Assembly: GCF_035989885.1 (NCBI RefSeq)
Contig: NZ_CP108518.1
Span: 3,764,501-3,828,500 of the forward strand
Reading direction: 5' to 3'
DNA: 64,000 bases
From: Streptomyces sp. NBC_01232
GTDB lineage: Bacteria; Actinomycetota; Actinomycetes; Streptomycetales; Streptomycetaceae
This document shows, piece after piece, positions 33,254 through 41,819 of the stretch; the first letter of the stretch is position 1, and every line of letters begins with the position of its first letter. The notes beneath the pieces were generated by a model. That model did no database searches. It worked only from the letters and a program-made list of their open reading frames with translations, and was not told where the DNA came from. The position numbers were made by a program, and so were the translations under genes.

Positions 33254-34633
33254 CTACGCCGTCACCTCCAGCCGCGCCGCGAACTCGCGTACCGCCGCCT
33301 CCTCCCGGTACGGATCCAGCCTCGCCCGGAAGTCCTCCAGGTACTCCACCCCCCGGTTCGAGCGGAGCCCCTCCAGGAGTTCCGCGGCCCTCGTCGCCGT
33401 CTGGCAGGCCTGTTCCACCTCCCGCTGCTGGACCTGCGCCGCCGCCAGCAGCAGGAGCCCGATGGCCCGGCGGCGCGCCTTGTCCGCCGGGAGGCCCCGC
33501 AGGGCCTCCTCCGCCCGCCGCGCCGCCGCGTCCGCCTGCCCCAGGTCGCGGTGACAGTGCGCCAGCTCGTCCGCGAGGTACGCCGCGTCGAAGTGGCGGA
33601 TCCACACCGGGTCGTCGCCCGACTCCGGCTCCGCCCGTTCCAGCGCGCTCACCGCCCGCCCGGACAGCACGGCCGTCGCCCGGGTGTCCCCGAGCAGCGC
33701 GTGCCCGCGCGCCTCGGCCGCGTAGAACATCGCCTCGACCCGCGGGGTGACCTGCCCCCGCGTGCCCTCCTGGGCGGCGCGGGCCAGCTGCGCGATCTCC
33801 CGCGGGTTGCCCAGTTCGGCGGCGAGGTGGCTCATGGACGCCGCGAGCACGTAGCCCCCGTACGCCCGGTCGCCCGCGGCCTGGGCGAGGCGCAGCGCCT
33901 GGATGTAGTAGCGCTGGGCCAGGCCCGGCTGGCCCGTGTCCACCGCCATGTAGCCGGCGAGCTCGGTCAGCCGGGCCACGGCCGCGAACAGGGCTCGCCC
34001 GACGGGTTCCCGGTACGAGCCGCCGATCAGCCCGGACACCACCGAGTTGAGGTAGTGCACGACCACCGGCCGGACGTGCCCGCTGCCGAAGCGGTGGTCG
34101 AGGTCCTTGAGGGCCTCGGTGGTCGCGCGGACCGCCTCGACGTCGGGCATGCCGACCCGCGAGCCGCCGCTGCGGGCGACCTGGGTGTCGGCCCCCGTGA
34201 TCAGCCAGTCCCGGCTCGGCTCCACGAGCGCGGACGCGGCCACGCTGGAGCCCGCCAGGAAGTCGCGGCGGCCCACGTCGCTGCGCCACAGCTCGCAGAC
34301 CTGCTCGATCGCGCCGATGACGGTCGGGGAGAACTGCAGGCCGACGCCGGAGGCGAGGTTCTTGCCGTTGGCCATGCCGATCTCGTCGATGGTGACGGTC
34401 CGGCCGAGCTTGCGCCCGAGCGCCTCGGCGATGATTCCGGGAGCCCGGCCGCGCGGCTGCTGGCCGCGCAGCCACCGCGCCACGGAGGTCTTGTCGTAGC
34501 GGAGATCGAGGCCGTGTTCGGCCCCGCACATGTTCACGCGCCGGGCGAGCCCGGCGTTGGAGCACCCGGCTTCCTGGATGAGCGCCTGCAGCCGTTCGTT
34601 CGGCTGGCGGGCGACGAGAGGCCTGGCTGCCAT
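33254..34633 (-). CDS. Transcriptional regulator, NsdA-like (HTH plus TPR)
   Basis: A 459-residue protein. The N-terminal section (residues 10-80) has LIQEAGCSNAGLARRVN and the KTSVARWLRGQQPRG helix-turn-helix-like segment, followed by DEIGMAN and a long TPR region to the C-terminus. The sequence and arrangement recall the Streptomyces NsdA family, whose founder represses sporulation and antibiotic production in S. coelicolor. The assignment to that family is by resemblance only; the original NsdA is a paralogue elsewhere in the genome. It is monocistronic with a strong hairpin after the stop. Confidence 0.75.
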   Translation of the reverse strand: MAARPLVARQPNERLQALIQEAGCSNAGLARRVNMCGAEHGLDLRYDKTSVARWLRGQQPRGRAPGIIAEALGRKLGRTVTIDEIGMANGKNLASGVGLQFSPTVIGAIEQVCELWRSDVGRRDFLAGSSVAASALVEPSRDWLITGADTQVARSGGSRVGMPDVEAVRATTEALKDLDHRFGSGHVRPVVVHYLNSVVSGLIGGSYREPVGRALFAAVARLTELAGYMAVDTGQPGLAQRYYIQALRLAQAAGDRAYGGYVLAASMSHLAAELGNPREIAQLARAAQEGTRGQVTPRVEAMFYAAEARGHALLGDTRATAVLSGRAVSALERAEPESGDDPVWIRHFDAAYLADELAHCHRDLGQADAAARRAEEALRGLPADKARRRAIGLLLLAAAQVQQREVEQACQTATRAAELLEGLRSNRGVEYLEDFRARLDPYREEAAVREFAARLEVTA

Positions 34634-34849
34634 GAAAACCCCCTGCTGACCGCGGGTGATCCGTTGGAATGATCACTTCCCGCCTGATGTGCGGAGAATC
34701 TTCCGCTCTGCGTCGTGTCGCTACCCAACTCCGGCGCCCCGGCCTCCTACGCGCCCCCACGCGTGCACCAGTGCGCCCCGTATGCAGGATCGATGCTCCG
34801 CCCGCCGCATGGTTTACGCCCGTAACCCCGGGTGACCCGGGGAGTTGTG

Positions 34850-35536
34850 ATGGGCGTGGAAGAGACCATCGGAGTCACGGAGACCGCACCCATCCCCAAG
34901 CAGCGCGGCGAGCAGCTGCTGGACCATGCCGTGCGGTACGCGGAAGAACGGCACTGGGATGTCTTCGCCGGCACCTGGTTGGAGCCCGGGGACGGCCGCG
35001 AGCTGTGCTCCTGCGGGGCGGCGGAGTGCCCGGCGCCCGGCGCGCACCCGGCGGTGAAGGACTGGGCGGCGCAGGCCACCGGCAGCGCGGTGCAGGTCCG
35101 CAGGATCTGGGCGAAGCATCCGCAGGCCTCGATCCTGCTGCCGACCGGCCGGACGTTCGACGCGCTGGACGTACCCGAATCGGCCGGATTCCTCGCGCTG
35201 GCACGGCTGGAGCGGATGGAGCGCACCCTCGGCCCGGTCACCCTCACCCCCGACCACCGGATGCTGTTCTTCGTCCTGCCGGGAGCCGGTGTCAAGGTGC
35301 CCGACCTGGTGCGCAAGCTGGGCTGGCCGGCGGCCACGATCGACCTGGTCGCGCGCGGCGAGGGCGAGTACGTGGCGGCGCCGCCCACCCGCTTCGGCGG
35401 CCGGGGCTCGGTCCAGTGGGCGCGGCGGCCCACGCCCGCCAACCGGTGGCTGCCGGACACCGAGGAGCTCATCGACGCGCTCGCGTACGCGTGCGGGAGC
35501 GAGGCCGCGGCGGAACGCAAGCGCCGCCAGGGCTGA
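34850..35536 (+). CDS. Bifunctional DNA primase/polymerase (prim-pol) domain protein
   Basis: About 228 residues containing a single prim-pol N-terminal-type domain: AVRYAEERHWDVFAGTWLEP, a small Cys cluster (CSCGAAEC) and AHPAVKDW, then PTGRTFDALDVP with the acidic motif. Stand-alone Streptomyces versions are common, and none is known to be an active primase outside mobile elements. GGGGAG precedes the start (GTG 34847 or ATG 34850). It is divergent from the TPR regulator and upstream of the ABC transporter pair, but 147 bp separate them. Confidence 0.8.
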   Translation: MGVEETIGVTETAPIPKQRGEQLLDHAVRYAEERHWDVFAGTWLEPGDGRELCSCGAAECPAPGAHPAVKDWAAQATGSAVQVRRIWAKHPQASILLPTGRTFDALDVPESAGFLALARLERMERTLGPVTLTPDHRMLFFVLPGAGVKVPDLVRKLGWPAATIDLVARGEGEYVAAPPTRFGGRGSVQWARRPTPANRWLPDTEELIDALAYACGSEAAAERKRRQG

Positions 35537-35683
35537 CCGACACCGGAACGCGCCCCCGGAACGCGCTCCCCGGAATCCGCCCGCCGGACCTGCGAAATCA
35601 GGGCGAAAACTGATGACATAAGTAACTGCTCAAGCCTCTCCCCCTCCTCCTATGGTGAAGAAGGAACGACCAACGGGGACGTA

Positions 35684-36541
35684 ATGAGAGGCAGGCGCAT
35701 GCCGGACCAGGGCGATGCGACGGGTGGGACGTACGGCACGGGTGGCGCGCGATCCGCGCCGCCCGCCGTGCGGGTGGAAGGTCTGTGGAAGCGGTTCGGC
35801 GACCAGGTCGCCGTCGCCGGGATCGATCTGGAGCTGCCCGCGGGCCAGTTCATCGGCCTGGTGGGCCCGAACGGCGCGGGCAAGACGACGACGCTGTCGA
35901 TGGTGACCGGCCTGCTGCGCCCCGACATGGGGCGCGTCCACGTCGCGGGACACGACGTGTGGGCGGACCCGGCCGAGGTGAAGGCGCGGATCGGCGTACT
36001 GCCCGAGGGCCTGCGCCTCTTCGAGCGGCTGTCGGGGCGCGAACTGCTCGGCTACATGGGCCGCCTGCGCGGGCTGCCGGGCGAGGAGACCGACAAGCGG
36101 GCGACGCAGCTGCTGGAGGTCCTCGACCTCGCGGGCTCGCAGCACAAGCTGGTCGTGGACTACTCGACCGGTATGCGCAAGAAGATCGGCCTGGCCGCCG
36201 CCCTGCTGCACAACCCGGAAGTGCTCTTCCTGGACGAGCCGTTCGAGGGCGTCGACCCGGTGTCCGCACAGACCATCCGCGGGGTGCTGGAGCGGTACAC
36301 GGCCTCCGGTGCCACGGTCATCTTCTCCTCCCACGTGATGGAGCTCGTCGAGTCGCTGTGCGACTGGGTGGCCGTGATGGCCGCCGGGCGGATCCGCGCC
36401 GCGGGCCCGCTGACCGAGGTACGGGGCTCCGCGCCCTCCCTGCAGGCCGCCTTCCTCGAACTGGTCGGCGCGCACGGGCGCGACGCGGCCGGGGACTCGC
36501 TGGAGTGGCTCGGTGGCGGTGCCGGGGCGGGATCGCGATGA
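35684..36541 (+). CDS. ABC transporter ATP-binding protein
   Basis: A 285-residue ABC ATPase with Walker A GPNGAGKTTT, signature STGMRKKIGLA (the usual LSGGQ is replaced by YSTGMRKK, as in many exporters), Walker B VLFLDEPFEGVD and switch His in FSSHVME. Its partner permease begins in the last 4 bases of this gene (ATGA). It energises efflux through the coupled permease. The substrate is unknown. ATG 35699 is an alternative start with a slightly better ribosome-binding site. Confidence 0.9.
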   Translation: MRGRRMPDQGDATGGTYGTGGARSAPPAVRVEGLWKRFGDQVAVAGIDLELPAGQFIGLVGPNGAGKTTTLSMVTGLLRPDMGRVHVAGHDVWADPAEVKARIGVLPEGLRLFERLSGRELLGYMGRLRGLPGEETDKRATQLLEVLDLAGSQHKLVVDYSTGMRKKIGLAAALLHNPEVLFLDEPFEGVDPVSAQTIRGVLERYTASGATVIFSSHVMELVESLCDWVAVMAAGRIRAAGPLTEVRGSAPSLQAAFLELVGAHGRDAAGDSLEWLGGGAGAGSR

Positions 36542-38217
36542 CCTCGCCCGCCAGTCCTGCCGCCGGCCCGGCCGTGGTGGCCGCCGTCACCACCGGGTCC
36601 ACCGGAACCTCCGGGGCCTCTTCCGTCGCATCGGTCCCGCTGACCCCGATCTTCGTCCGGCTCAAGCTGTCGCTGCTGCGCAACGGCCTGAAGGGCTCCT
36701 CGAAGCGCAAGGCCGCCTACTTCTCGTCGCTCGCCTTCGCACTGGTCGTCGGCTTCTTCATCACGCTCGGCCTGGCCCTGCTGCACGGGCACGCCCGCGC
36801 GGACACGGTCGTCGTCCTGCTGGCCGCGATCCTCGCCCTCGGCTGGGCCTTCGTGCCGCTGTTCTTCTCCGCCGGGGACGAGACGCTCGACCCGAGTCGG
36901 CTGGTGATGCTGCCGCTGCGCCCGCGTCCCCTCGTACGGGCGCTCCTCGCCTCCTCGCTGGTCGGCATCGGGCCGCTGTTCACGCTGTGCCTGGCCGTCG
37001 GCTCGGTCGTGGCCGTGGCGCGCGGCGCCGCCGGGGCGCTGGCCGCGGTGGTGGCCGCGCCCCTGCTCGTACTCGGCTGCGTGACCCTCGCACGGGCGGT
37101 GGCCACGGCCAACATCCAGCTGCTGACCAGCCGCAAGGGGCGCGACCTGGCCCTGCTGAGCGGCCTGGTCATCGCACTGGGCGCGCAGCTGGCCAACTTC
37201 GCCAGTCAGCGCCTGTTCGAGGCGGGCGGTCTGGCCACGCTGGAGCCCGCCGAGGCCGTGGTGCGCTGGCTGCCGCCGGCGACCGCCGTCGGCATGGTGG
37301 ACTCCGTGAGCGACGGCGCGTACGGGGTGGCCGCCGCCCAGCTGGCGCTGACCCTGGCCGCCGTGGCCGCCCTCCTGTGGTCGTGGGAGCGGAGCCTGAC
37401 GAAGCTGATGGTCGCCCCGGACGGCTCGACGATCGCGGCCTCCCGGCCGGCGAAGGACCGCACCGAGGGCGGGCTCTGGGCCCTGCTGCCCGCGGGCCGG
37501 ACCGGCGCGGCCATGCAGCGCACGCTGCGCTACGTCGTACGCGACCCGAAGACCAAGGCCGCCTGGGTGAGCGCACTGGCGTTCGGCCTGATCGTGCCCG
37601 TCTTCAACGCCCTGCAGGGCACGGGATCGGTCTACCTCGGCTGCTTCGGCGCGGGCATGCTCGGCATCCAGATGTACAACCAGTTCGGGCAGGACACCTC
37701 GGCGTTCTGGATGGTCGCGCAGACCATCTCCACCACGCGCGACGCGTACGTGGAACTGCGCGCCCGGGCCGCCGCACTGGCCCTGGTCATGGTCCCGTAC
37801 ACGGTGGTCGTCACGGCGACCACGGCCGCCGTGCTCGGCGACTGGTCCAAGTTCTTCGCGGCCACTGGCCTGGCCCTGGCCCTGCTGGGCGCGATGATCT
37901 GCACGGGGGCGCTGGCCTCGGCCCGGTACCCGTACTCCATTCCCTCGGACGGCGCCTTCAAGAGCGTCGCCCCGGGGCAGGGCGGGCTCGCCTGGGCGGG
38001 CCTCATGGGCGGACTGCTGGTCTCGGCCGTGATCGCGGCCCCGGTGATCGTCCTCACGATCCTGCTCAACACGGGCGAACACCAGGGCATCTCGTGGATC
38101 GTCCTGCCGCTGGGAACGGCCTGGGGCGCCCTGGCCACGTGGGCGGGCCTGCGGCTCTCAGCGCCGACGGTGGCGCGCAAGCTCCCGGAGATCCTGTGGG
38201 CGGTCAGCAAGGGCTGA
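36538..38217 (+). CDS. ABC transporter permease (ABC-2-like)
   Basis: A 559-residue integral membrane protein with about 12 hydrophobic segments, e.g. AAYFSSLAFALVVGFFITLG near residue 60. A soluble stretch near residues 285-320 separates two halves, consistent with fused ABC-2-type permease halves. Overlap with the ATPase gene gives a two-gene transporter. No regulator is adjacent. A strong terminator follows. Function (drug, lipid or peptide export) cannot be told from sequence. Confidence 0.85.
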   Translation: MTSPASPAAGPAVVAAVTTGSTGTSGASSVASVPLTPIFVRLKLSLLRNGLKGSSKRKAAYFSSLAFALVVGFFITLGLALLHGHARADTVVVLLAAILALGWAFVPLFFSAGDETLDPSRLVMLPLRPRPLVRALLASSLVGIGPLFTLCLAVGSVVAVARGAAGALAAVVAAPLLVLGCVTLARAVATANIQLLTSRKGRDLALLSGLVIALGAQLANFASQRLFEAGGLATLEPAEAVVRWLPPATAVGMVDSVSDGAYGVAAAQLALTLAAVAALLWSWERSLTKLMVAPDGSTIAASRPAKDRTEGGLWALLPAGRTGAAMQRTLRYVVRDPKTKAAWVSALAFGLIVPVFNALQGTGSVYLGCFGAGMLGIQMYNQFGQDTSAFWMVAQTISTTRDAYVELRARAAALALVMVPYTVVVTATTAAVLGDWSKFFAATGLALALLGAMICTGALASARYPYSIPSDGAFKSVAPGQGGLAWAGLMGGLLVSAVIAAPVIVLTILLNTGEHQGISWIVLPLGTAWGALATWAGLRLSAPTVARKLPEILWAVSKG

Positions 38218-38237
38218 CCTCGGACCACGACGGAAGC

Positions 38238-38277
38238 GGGCCGGCCTCCTCTCCCCTGCGGGAGCGGAGGCCGGCCC
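38238..38277 (+). terminator. Terminator after ABC permease
   Basis: 12-bp perfect outer arms GGGCCGGCCTCC/GGAGGCCGGCCC with complementary bases inside, 20 bp after the permease stop. Confidence 0.85.
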
Positions 38278-38314
38278 GTTCGCGTCGGTCCGCCGCCGGG
38301 CGACCCCACCTGCG

Positions 38315-38636
38315 TCAGCGGGCGGCGAGCAGGGCCAGTACGGCGATCGAGCCCGCGAAGACGATGACGTGGCGGAGGTTCTGCAGACCGGGCATCACCC
38401 AGTCGGGGAAGCCGTCCTCGGCGGCGCGGAGCATGGACCTGACGTCGATGCGCTGCAGTTCGGCGTCGCCGGACCGGGCGAAGGCGGCGGTCACGGACGA
38501 CCGTCGTACGGACCCCCTGTCGCCCCAACTCGGCCTCGACGGCGGCCTGGGCGCGGGCGCCGTAGCGGCTGCGGACGACGGGGATGCTCAGGAAGGCGAC
38601 GGCGATCAGGAGCTGCAGGGCGGCGACGGCTTTCAT
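38315..38636 (-). pseudogene. Frameshifted small membrane protein
   Basis: A short minus-strand gene from ATG 38636. The first frame reads MKAVAALQLLIAVAFLSIPV, a membrane helix, then RSRYGARAQAAVEAELGRQ. At the run of five G (CAGGGGGTCC, about 38512-38521) coding quality moves to the next frame, which reads VTAAFARSGDAELQRID, then DGFPDWVMPGLQN, and ends in a second membrane helix (HVIVFAGSIAVLALLAAR) before TGA at 38315. Removing one G restores a 106-residue two-helix protein. Frame quality was judged from third-position GC and the helix. It could be a real frameshift, a sequencing error in the homopolymer or, less likely, programmed slippage. Its family is unknown to me. Confidence 0.7.
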
Positions 38637-38840
38637 CGGGGTCCTCGTTTCTCGGTGCTTGCCTGGCGACGCCGTCACCATGAAGCCGCCCCCTGACAGC
38701 GCCCGGACACCCCGCCGACAGATCGCTGACACGGACCCGAGCGCCATGCCGAGCGGGCCCCGGGCCGGGCCCCGGGGCCCGATGCCCGTTGGCCCGGGGC
38801 TCGTTGTCCGGGGGGACAACAGGCCCCGGGGCCGGGCTCG

Positions 38841-39719
38841 TCAGGGGGCTTCGGCCTTGATGCCGTCGAGGAAGGGTTCCACGGCCGCCCGCCAGGCCGT
38901 GGGATGGTCGTAGTGGAGGTAGTGACCCGCGTCGGGGATTTCCGCGTACTGGCCGGCGGGGAGGACGCGGACCATCTCCTGGGCCTCGGCGCGGCCCAGT
39001 TCGCCGTCGAGGCCGCGGACCACCAGGGTCGGGCAGCGGACCTGGGCGAGCTCCTCCCAGTGGGCGTCGTGGACCCAGGTCTCGCGGGCCGTCAGCATCT
39101 GGCGGCGGGAGAAGACCGGGCGCCAGCCGTCCGACGCCTCGTGCATGACCTCGGCGAAGAAGGCGCCGCGGCCGGGGTCGGGGCGTTCCACCCGGGGGTC
39201 GTCCTCGCCGAACCATCGGCGGGCCGCGTCCTGGGTGGGGAAGGGCAGGGGCCAGTGGTGGAACCACTCCTCCCATTCCTGCTGGGAGGCGGCGCCGAGA
39301 GCGGAGGCGCGCATGTCGCAGATGACCAGGGCCTCGACCAGGTCCGGGCGGCGGGCCGCGAGCTGCCAGGCGGTGAGGGCGCCCATGGAGTGGCCGATCA
39401 GGGTCACGGGGGCGAGACCGAGCTGCTCCACGACCGCTTCCGCGTCGGCCACGAAAGCCTCGCGGCCCAGGGAGGTGGGGGTGCCGTCGGGGGCGGCGGG
39501 CGGGCGGGCGCTCTGGCCGTGTCCGCGCTGGTCCAGGGCCACGACGCGACGGCGCTCGCGGAGCCAGCGGGCAGTTCCGGCCCAGTGGAAGGCGCGGCCC
39601 ATCAGGCCGTGCAGTAACAGGACCCCGGGGCGGGCATCGGGCTCGGGCTCTGCTTCGCGGAACTCCCAGGCGGCAAGGCGGACGCCTTCGGCTCCTGTCA
39701 CATCGACGCGCTGTACCAC
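38841..39719 (-). CDS. Alpha/beta hydrolase
   Basis: A 292-residue alpha/beta-hydrolase fold enzyme (start GTG 39719, GAAGGGGG ahead; the frame is open another 33 codons upstream). The oxyanion loop LLLHGLMGRAFHW, the nucleophile elbow IGHSMGALTAW and the catalytic His in DAGHYLHYDHP are present, with an acid in the C-terminal strand. It probably cleaves an ester, lactone or peptide-like bond; no substrate can be given. It is monocistronic between the frameshifted gene and dmdR1. Confidence 0.85.
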   Translation of the reverse strand: MVQRVDVTGAEGVRLAAWEFREAEPEPDARPGVLLLHGLMGRAFHWAGTARWLRERRRVVALDQRGHGQSARPPAAPDGTPTSLGREAFVADAEAVVEQLGLAPVTLIGHSMGALTAWQLAARRPDLVEALVICDMRASALGAASQQEWEEWFHHWPLPFPTQDAARRWFGEDDPRVERPDPGRGAFFAEVMHEASDGWRPVFSRRQMLTARETWVHDAHWEELAQVRCPTLVVRGLDGELGRAEAQEMVRVLPAGQYAEIPDAGHYLHYDHPTAWRAAVEPFLDGIKAEAP

Positions 39720-40073
39720 CGCAGATGCACCCCCTTCGCTCCCCGCCAGACTATCGAACCCGTATTCGAAAACGGGTTTCTCGCCCACAACACCGCTCTT
39801 TCGAGTGACCTTGCTCAAGGATTGGCCGCCGCTGCCGATGGAGATCCTTTCAACAGGGAGGCGGGCCGCTCGGGGAAGACGGTCCGAGGGGACGACCTTG
39901 AGAGCTCGGGGCTCCAGGTCACAAGGGGAGGATCGGTCCCGGCGCCGAAAGGCGCCGGGACCGCCCGCACCACAAACTGATCGTCCGTACGGGTCAGGAC
40001 CCTTCGGGTCCCGGCCCGAGCGGACGAGTCCACCGGACGGATCCGCGCCGGCACCAAGGCCGGCGCACCGAGC
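39720..40073. other. Intergenic region after dmdR1, with hairpins
   Basis: 354 bp without a gene. It contains two stem-loops, at 39935-39962 (12-bp stem with GAAA loop) and 39997-40011 (GGACCC/GGGTCC), which may end dmdR1 transcripts or form a stable 3' tail. Confidence 0.55.
39935..39962. terminator. GNRA-loop hairpin downstream of dmdR1
   Basis: 12-bp perfect stem GGTCCCGGCGCC closed by a GAAA tetraloop, about 110 bp after the dmdR1 stop. Confidence 0.7.
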
Positions 40074-40766
40074 TCAGCGCTTCGCGACGAACACGTGAGA
40101 GGCGACCTCCACGTCCAGCTCGGCGGCCTCGCCGCCACTGCCGACGAGTACGCCGCCCGGGGATTCGGTCACGCTCACCACCGAGCCGGGCTGTACGCCC
40201 GCCCGCCGGAGCGTATACATCAGCTGGGCGTCCGTCTGGATCGGCTCGCCGATCCGGCGGACGACCACGGTCTTGCCCTCGGTGCCCGGGTCGAGCTCCG
40301 ACAGGCTGACCATTCCGTCCTCGAGGAACGGGTCCGCCTCGGCCTTCTCACCCAGCTCCTCCAGACCCGGGATCGGGTTCCCGTACGGCGACTCGGTCGG
40401 GTGACGCAGGAGCTCCAGCACCCGCCGCTCCACCGCCTCGCTCATCACGTGCTCCCAGCGACAGGCCTCCGCGTGCACCTGCTCCCACTCCAGGCCGATG
40501 ACATCGACGAGCAGGCACTCCGCGAGCCGGTGCTTGCGCATGACACGCGTGGCCAGTCGGCGCCCCTCCTCCGTCAGCTCGAGGTGCCGGTCGCTGGCGA
40601 CGGCCACCAGGCCGTCCCGCTCCATGCGCGCCACTGTCTGGCTCACCGTCGGGCCGCTCTGGTCGAGCCGCTCGGCGATACGGGCGCGCATGGGGACCAC
40701 GCCTTCCTCTTCCAGCTCGAGGATGGTGCGGAGATACATCTCCGTGGTATCGATCAGTCCGGACAT
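40074..40766 (-). CDS. dmdR1: Iron-dependent repressor DmdR1 (DtxR/IdeR family)
   Basis: A 230-residue Fe(II)-dependent repressor that controls siderophore and iron-storage genes. An N-terminal winged helix (about 1-72), a dimerisation domain (about 73-140) and an SH3-like C-terminal domain (150-230) are visible. All metal ligands known for DtxR/IdeR are present at the same positions: Met10, His79, Glu83, His98, Cys102, Glu105 and His106. The length matches S. coelicolor DmdR1. The start ATG gives the usual MSGLIDTTEM. An antiparallel open frame covers almost the whole gene (see the following entry). Divergent from the nagS-like gene. No clear iron box is seen in its promoter. Confidence 0.95.
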   Translation of the reverse strand: MSGLIDTTEMYLRTILELEEEGVVPMRARIAERLDQSGPTVSQTVARMERDGLVAVASDRHLELTEEGRRLATRVMRKHRLAECLLVDVIGLEWEQVHAEACRWEHVMSEAVERRVLELLRHPTESPYGNPIPGLEELGEKAEADPFLEDGMVSLSELDPGTEGKTVVVRRIGEPIQTDAQLMYTLRRAGVQPGSVVSVTESPGGVLVGSGGEAAELDVEVASHVFVAKR

Positions 40767-40811
40767 TCGTGCCCCTCGGATTGCGTGCGCTGGCCCTGCC
40801 CCCAATTCTGA
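40095..40811 (+). CDS. Antisense ORF of dmdR1, adm-like (uncertain)
   Basis: A 238-codon open frame fully opposite dmdR1, rich in His, Leu and Arg (HHRAGLYARPPERIHQLGV near the N-terminus). In S. coelicolor an antiparallel overlapping gene, adm, was reported to be expressed and to affect siderophore and antibiotic production. This frame corresponds in position. Because long antisense frames are common in 72% GC DNA, the protein itself is not proven here; no clear ribosome-binding site is visible. Retention of the whole frame is worth a check. Confidence 0.35.
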   Translation: MRGDLHVQLGGLAATADEYAARGFGHAHHRAGLYARPPERIHQLGVRLDRLADPADDHGLALGARVELRQADHSVLEERVRLGLLTQLLQTRDRVPVRRLGRVTQELQHPPLHRLAHHVLPATGLRVHLLPLQADDIDEQALREPVLAHDTRGQSAPLLRQLEVPVAGDGHQAVPLHARHCLAHRRAALVEPLGDTGAHGDHAFLFQLEDGAEIHLRGIDQSGHSCPSDCVRWPCPQF

Positions 40812-40932
40812 CGCATCGGGCCGACAACCGTCCCGTACCGGGGGTCAAGAGCGCTCCCGGACATCTCCCGGACATCCGCGACAAGATCGCCCGGCCTCGC
40901 CCGGGCCCGCGACCAGACCTTTCGGACCGGGA

Positions 40933-40970
40933 TTGACGTTCGTATTGACACGCCCTTGGTCCAGACCGCA
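40933..40970 (+). promoter_or_regulatory. nagS promoter region with DasR-like (dre) site
   Basis: Two -35-like hexamers (TTGACG 40933, TTGACA 40945) are followed by CTTGGTCCAGACCGCA (40955-40970). Its core TGGTCCAGACC differs in one base from the dre core TGGTCTAGACC recognised by the GlcNAc regulator DasR. Location within the promoter fits repression. The -10 is not clear. Confidence 0.55.
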
Positions 40971-41022
40971 CGGTGAGCGGCGGACACGGACGCTCCCCCA
41001 CCCCTGGAAGGGCCCTCGGCGT

Positions 41023-41778
41023 ATGAGCGAGAGCAAGCTGGCCGGTCAGTTCTTCGATGCCGCCATCGGTCTGCTGGAGCGGGTACGGGACGAGGAGGCC
41101 CCGCACATCGCCGAGGCCGGCACCCTCATCGCCGACGCGGTCGCCACCGGCAACCGGCTCTTCGCCTTCGGCGCCGGCCACTCCTCGCTGCCGGCCCAGG
41201 ACGTGGTCTACCGGGCCGGCGGCCTCGCCCTGATGAACTTCCTCGCCGTCCCCGGCACCGCCGGCATCGACGTCATGCCGGCGACCCTCGGCAGCGCCCT
41301 GGAGCGGGTCGACGGCCTGGCCGGCGCCGTCCTGGACAGCAGCCCCGCCTCCGACGGCGACGTCCTCGTGATCATCTCCCTCTCCGGGCGCAACGCCCTG
41401 CCCGTCGAGATGGCGATGAACGCCCGCGCCATCGGCCTCAAGGTCATCGGTGTGACCTCGGTGGCGTACGCGACCGGAACCAAGTCGCGGCACGTCTCCG
41501 GCACCTTCCTCAAGGACCACTGCGACGTCGTCCTCGACAGCAAGATCGCGATCGGCGACGCCGAGCTGAGCATCGACGGCATCGACGCGCCCTTCGCTCC
41601 CGCCTCCACCGTCGTGACCAGCGCGATCATGCAGGCGGTCATGGCGGCCGCGGCCGGCGAGCTCGCCGGCCGCGGGGTGGAACCCCCGCTGCTGCGCTCG
41701 GGCAACGTCGACGGCGGCCACGAGTGGAACGGCCGCGTGATGCAGGAGTACGGCGACCGGATCTTCTTCCGCCACTGA
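41023..41778 (+). CDS. nagS: SIS-domain sugar-phosphate protein (NagS-like)
   Basis: A 251-residue SIS-fold protein of the SCO4393 type. The Ser-rich phosphate-binding loops GAGHSSLPAQD and ISLSGRNALPVEM are intact, and NVDGGHEWN closes the fold. As I recall, the S. coelicolor orthologue beside dmdR1 was found through suppressors of amino-sugar toxicity and shown to act on GlcNAc-6-phosphate (named NagS). The dre-like site in its promoter supports a role in aminosugar metabolism. The start ATG has GGAAGG 11-16 bases before. It is divergent from dmdR1. Confidence 0.85.
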   Translation: MSESKLAGQFFDAAIGLLERVRDEEAPHIAEAGTLIADAVATGNRLFAFGAGHSSLPAQDVVYRAGGLALMNFLAVPGTAGIDVMPATLGSALERVDGLAGAVLDSSPASDGDVLVIISLSGRNALPVEMAMNARAIGLKVIGVTSVAYATGTKSRHVSGTFLKDHCDVVLDSKIAIGDAELSIDGIDAPFAPASTVVTSAIMQAVMAAAAGELAGRGVEPPLLRSGNVDGGHEWNGRVMQEYGDRIFFRH

Positions 41779-41819
41779 GCCCCCTCCCGCCCCGGCCCGC
41801 CCGCCCCGGCCCGCGCCCA

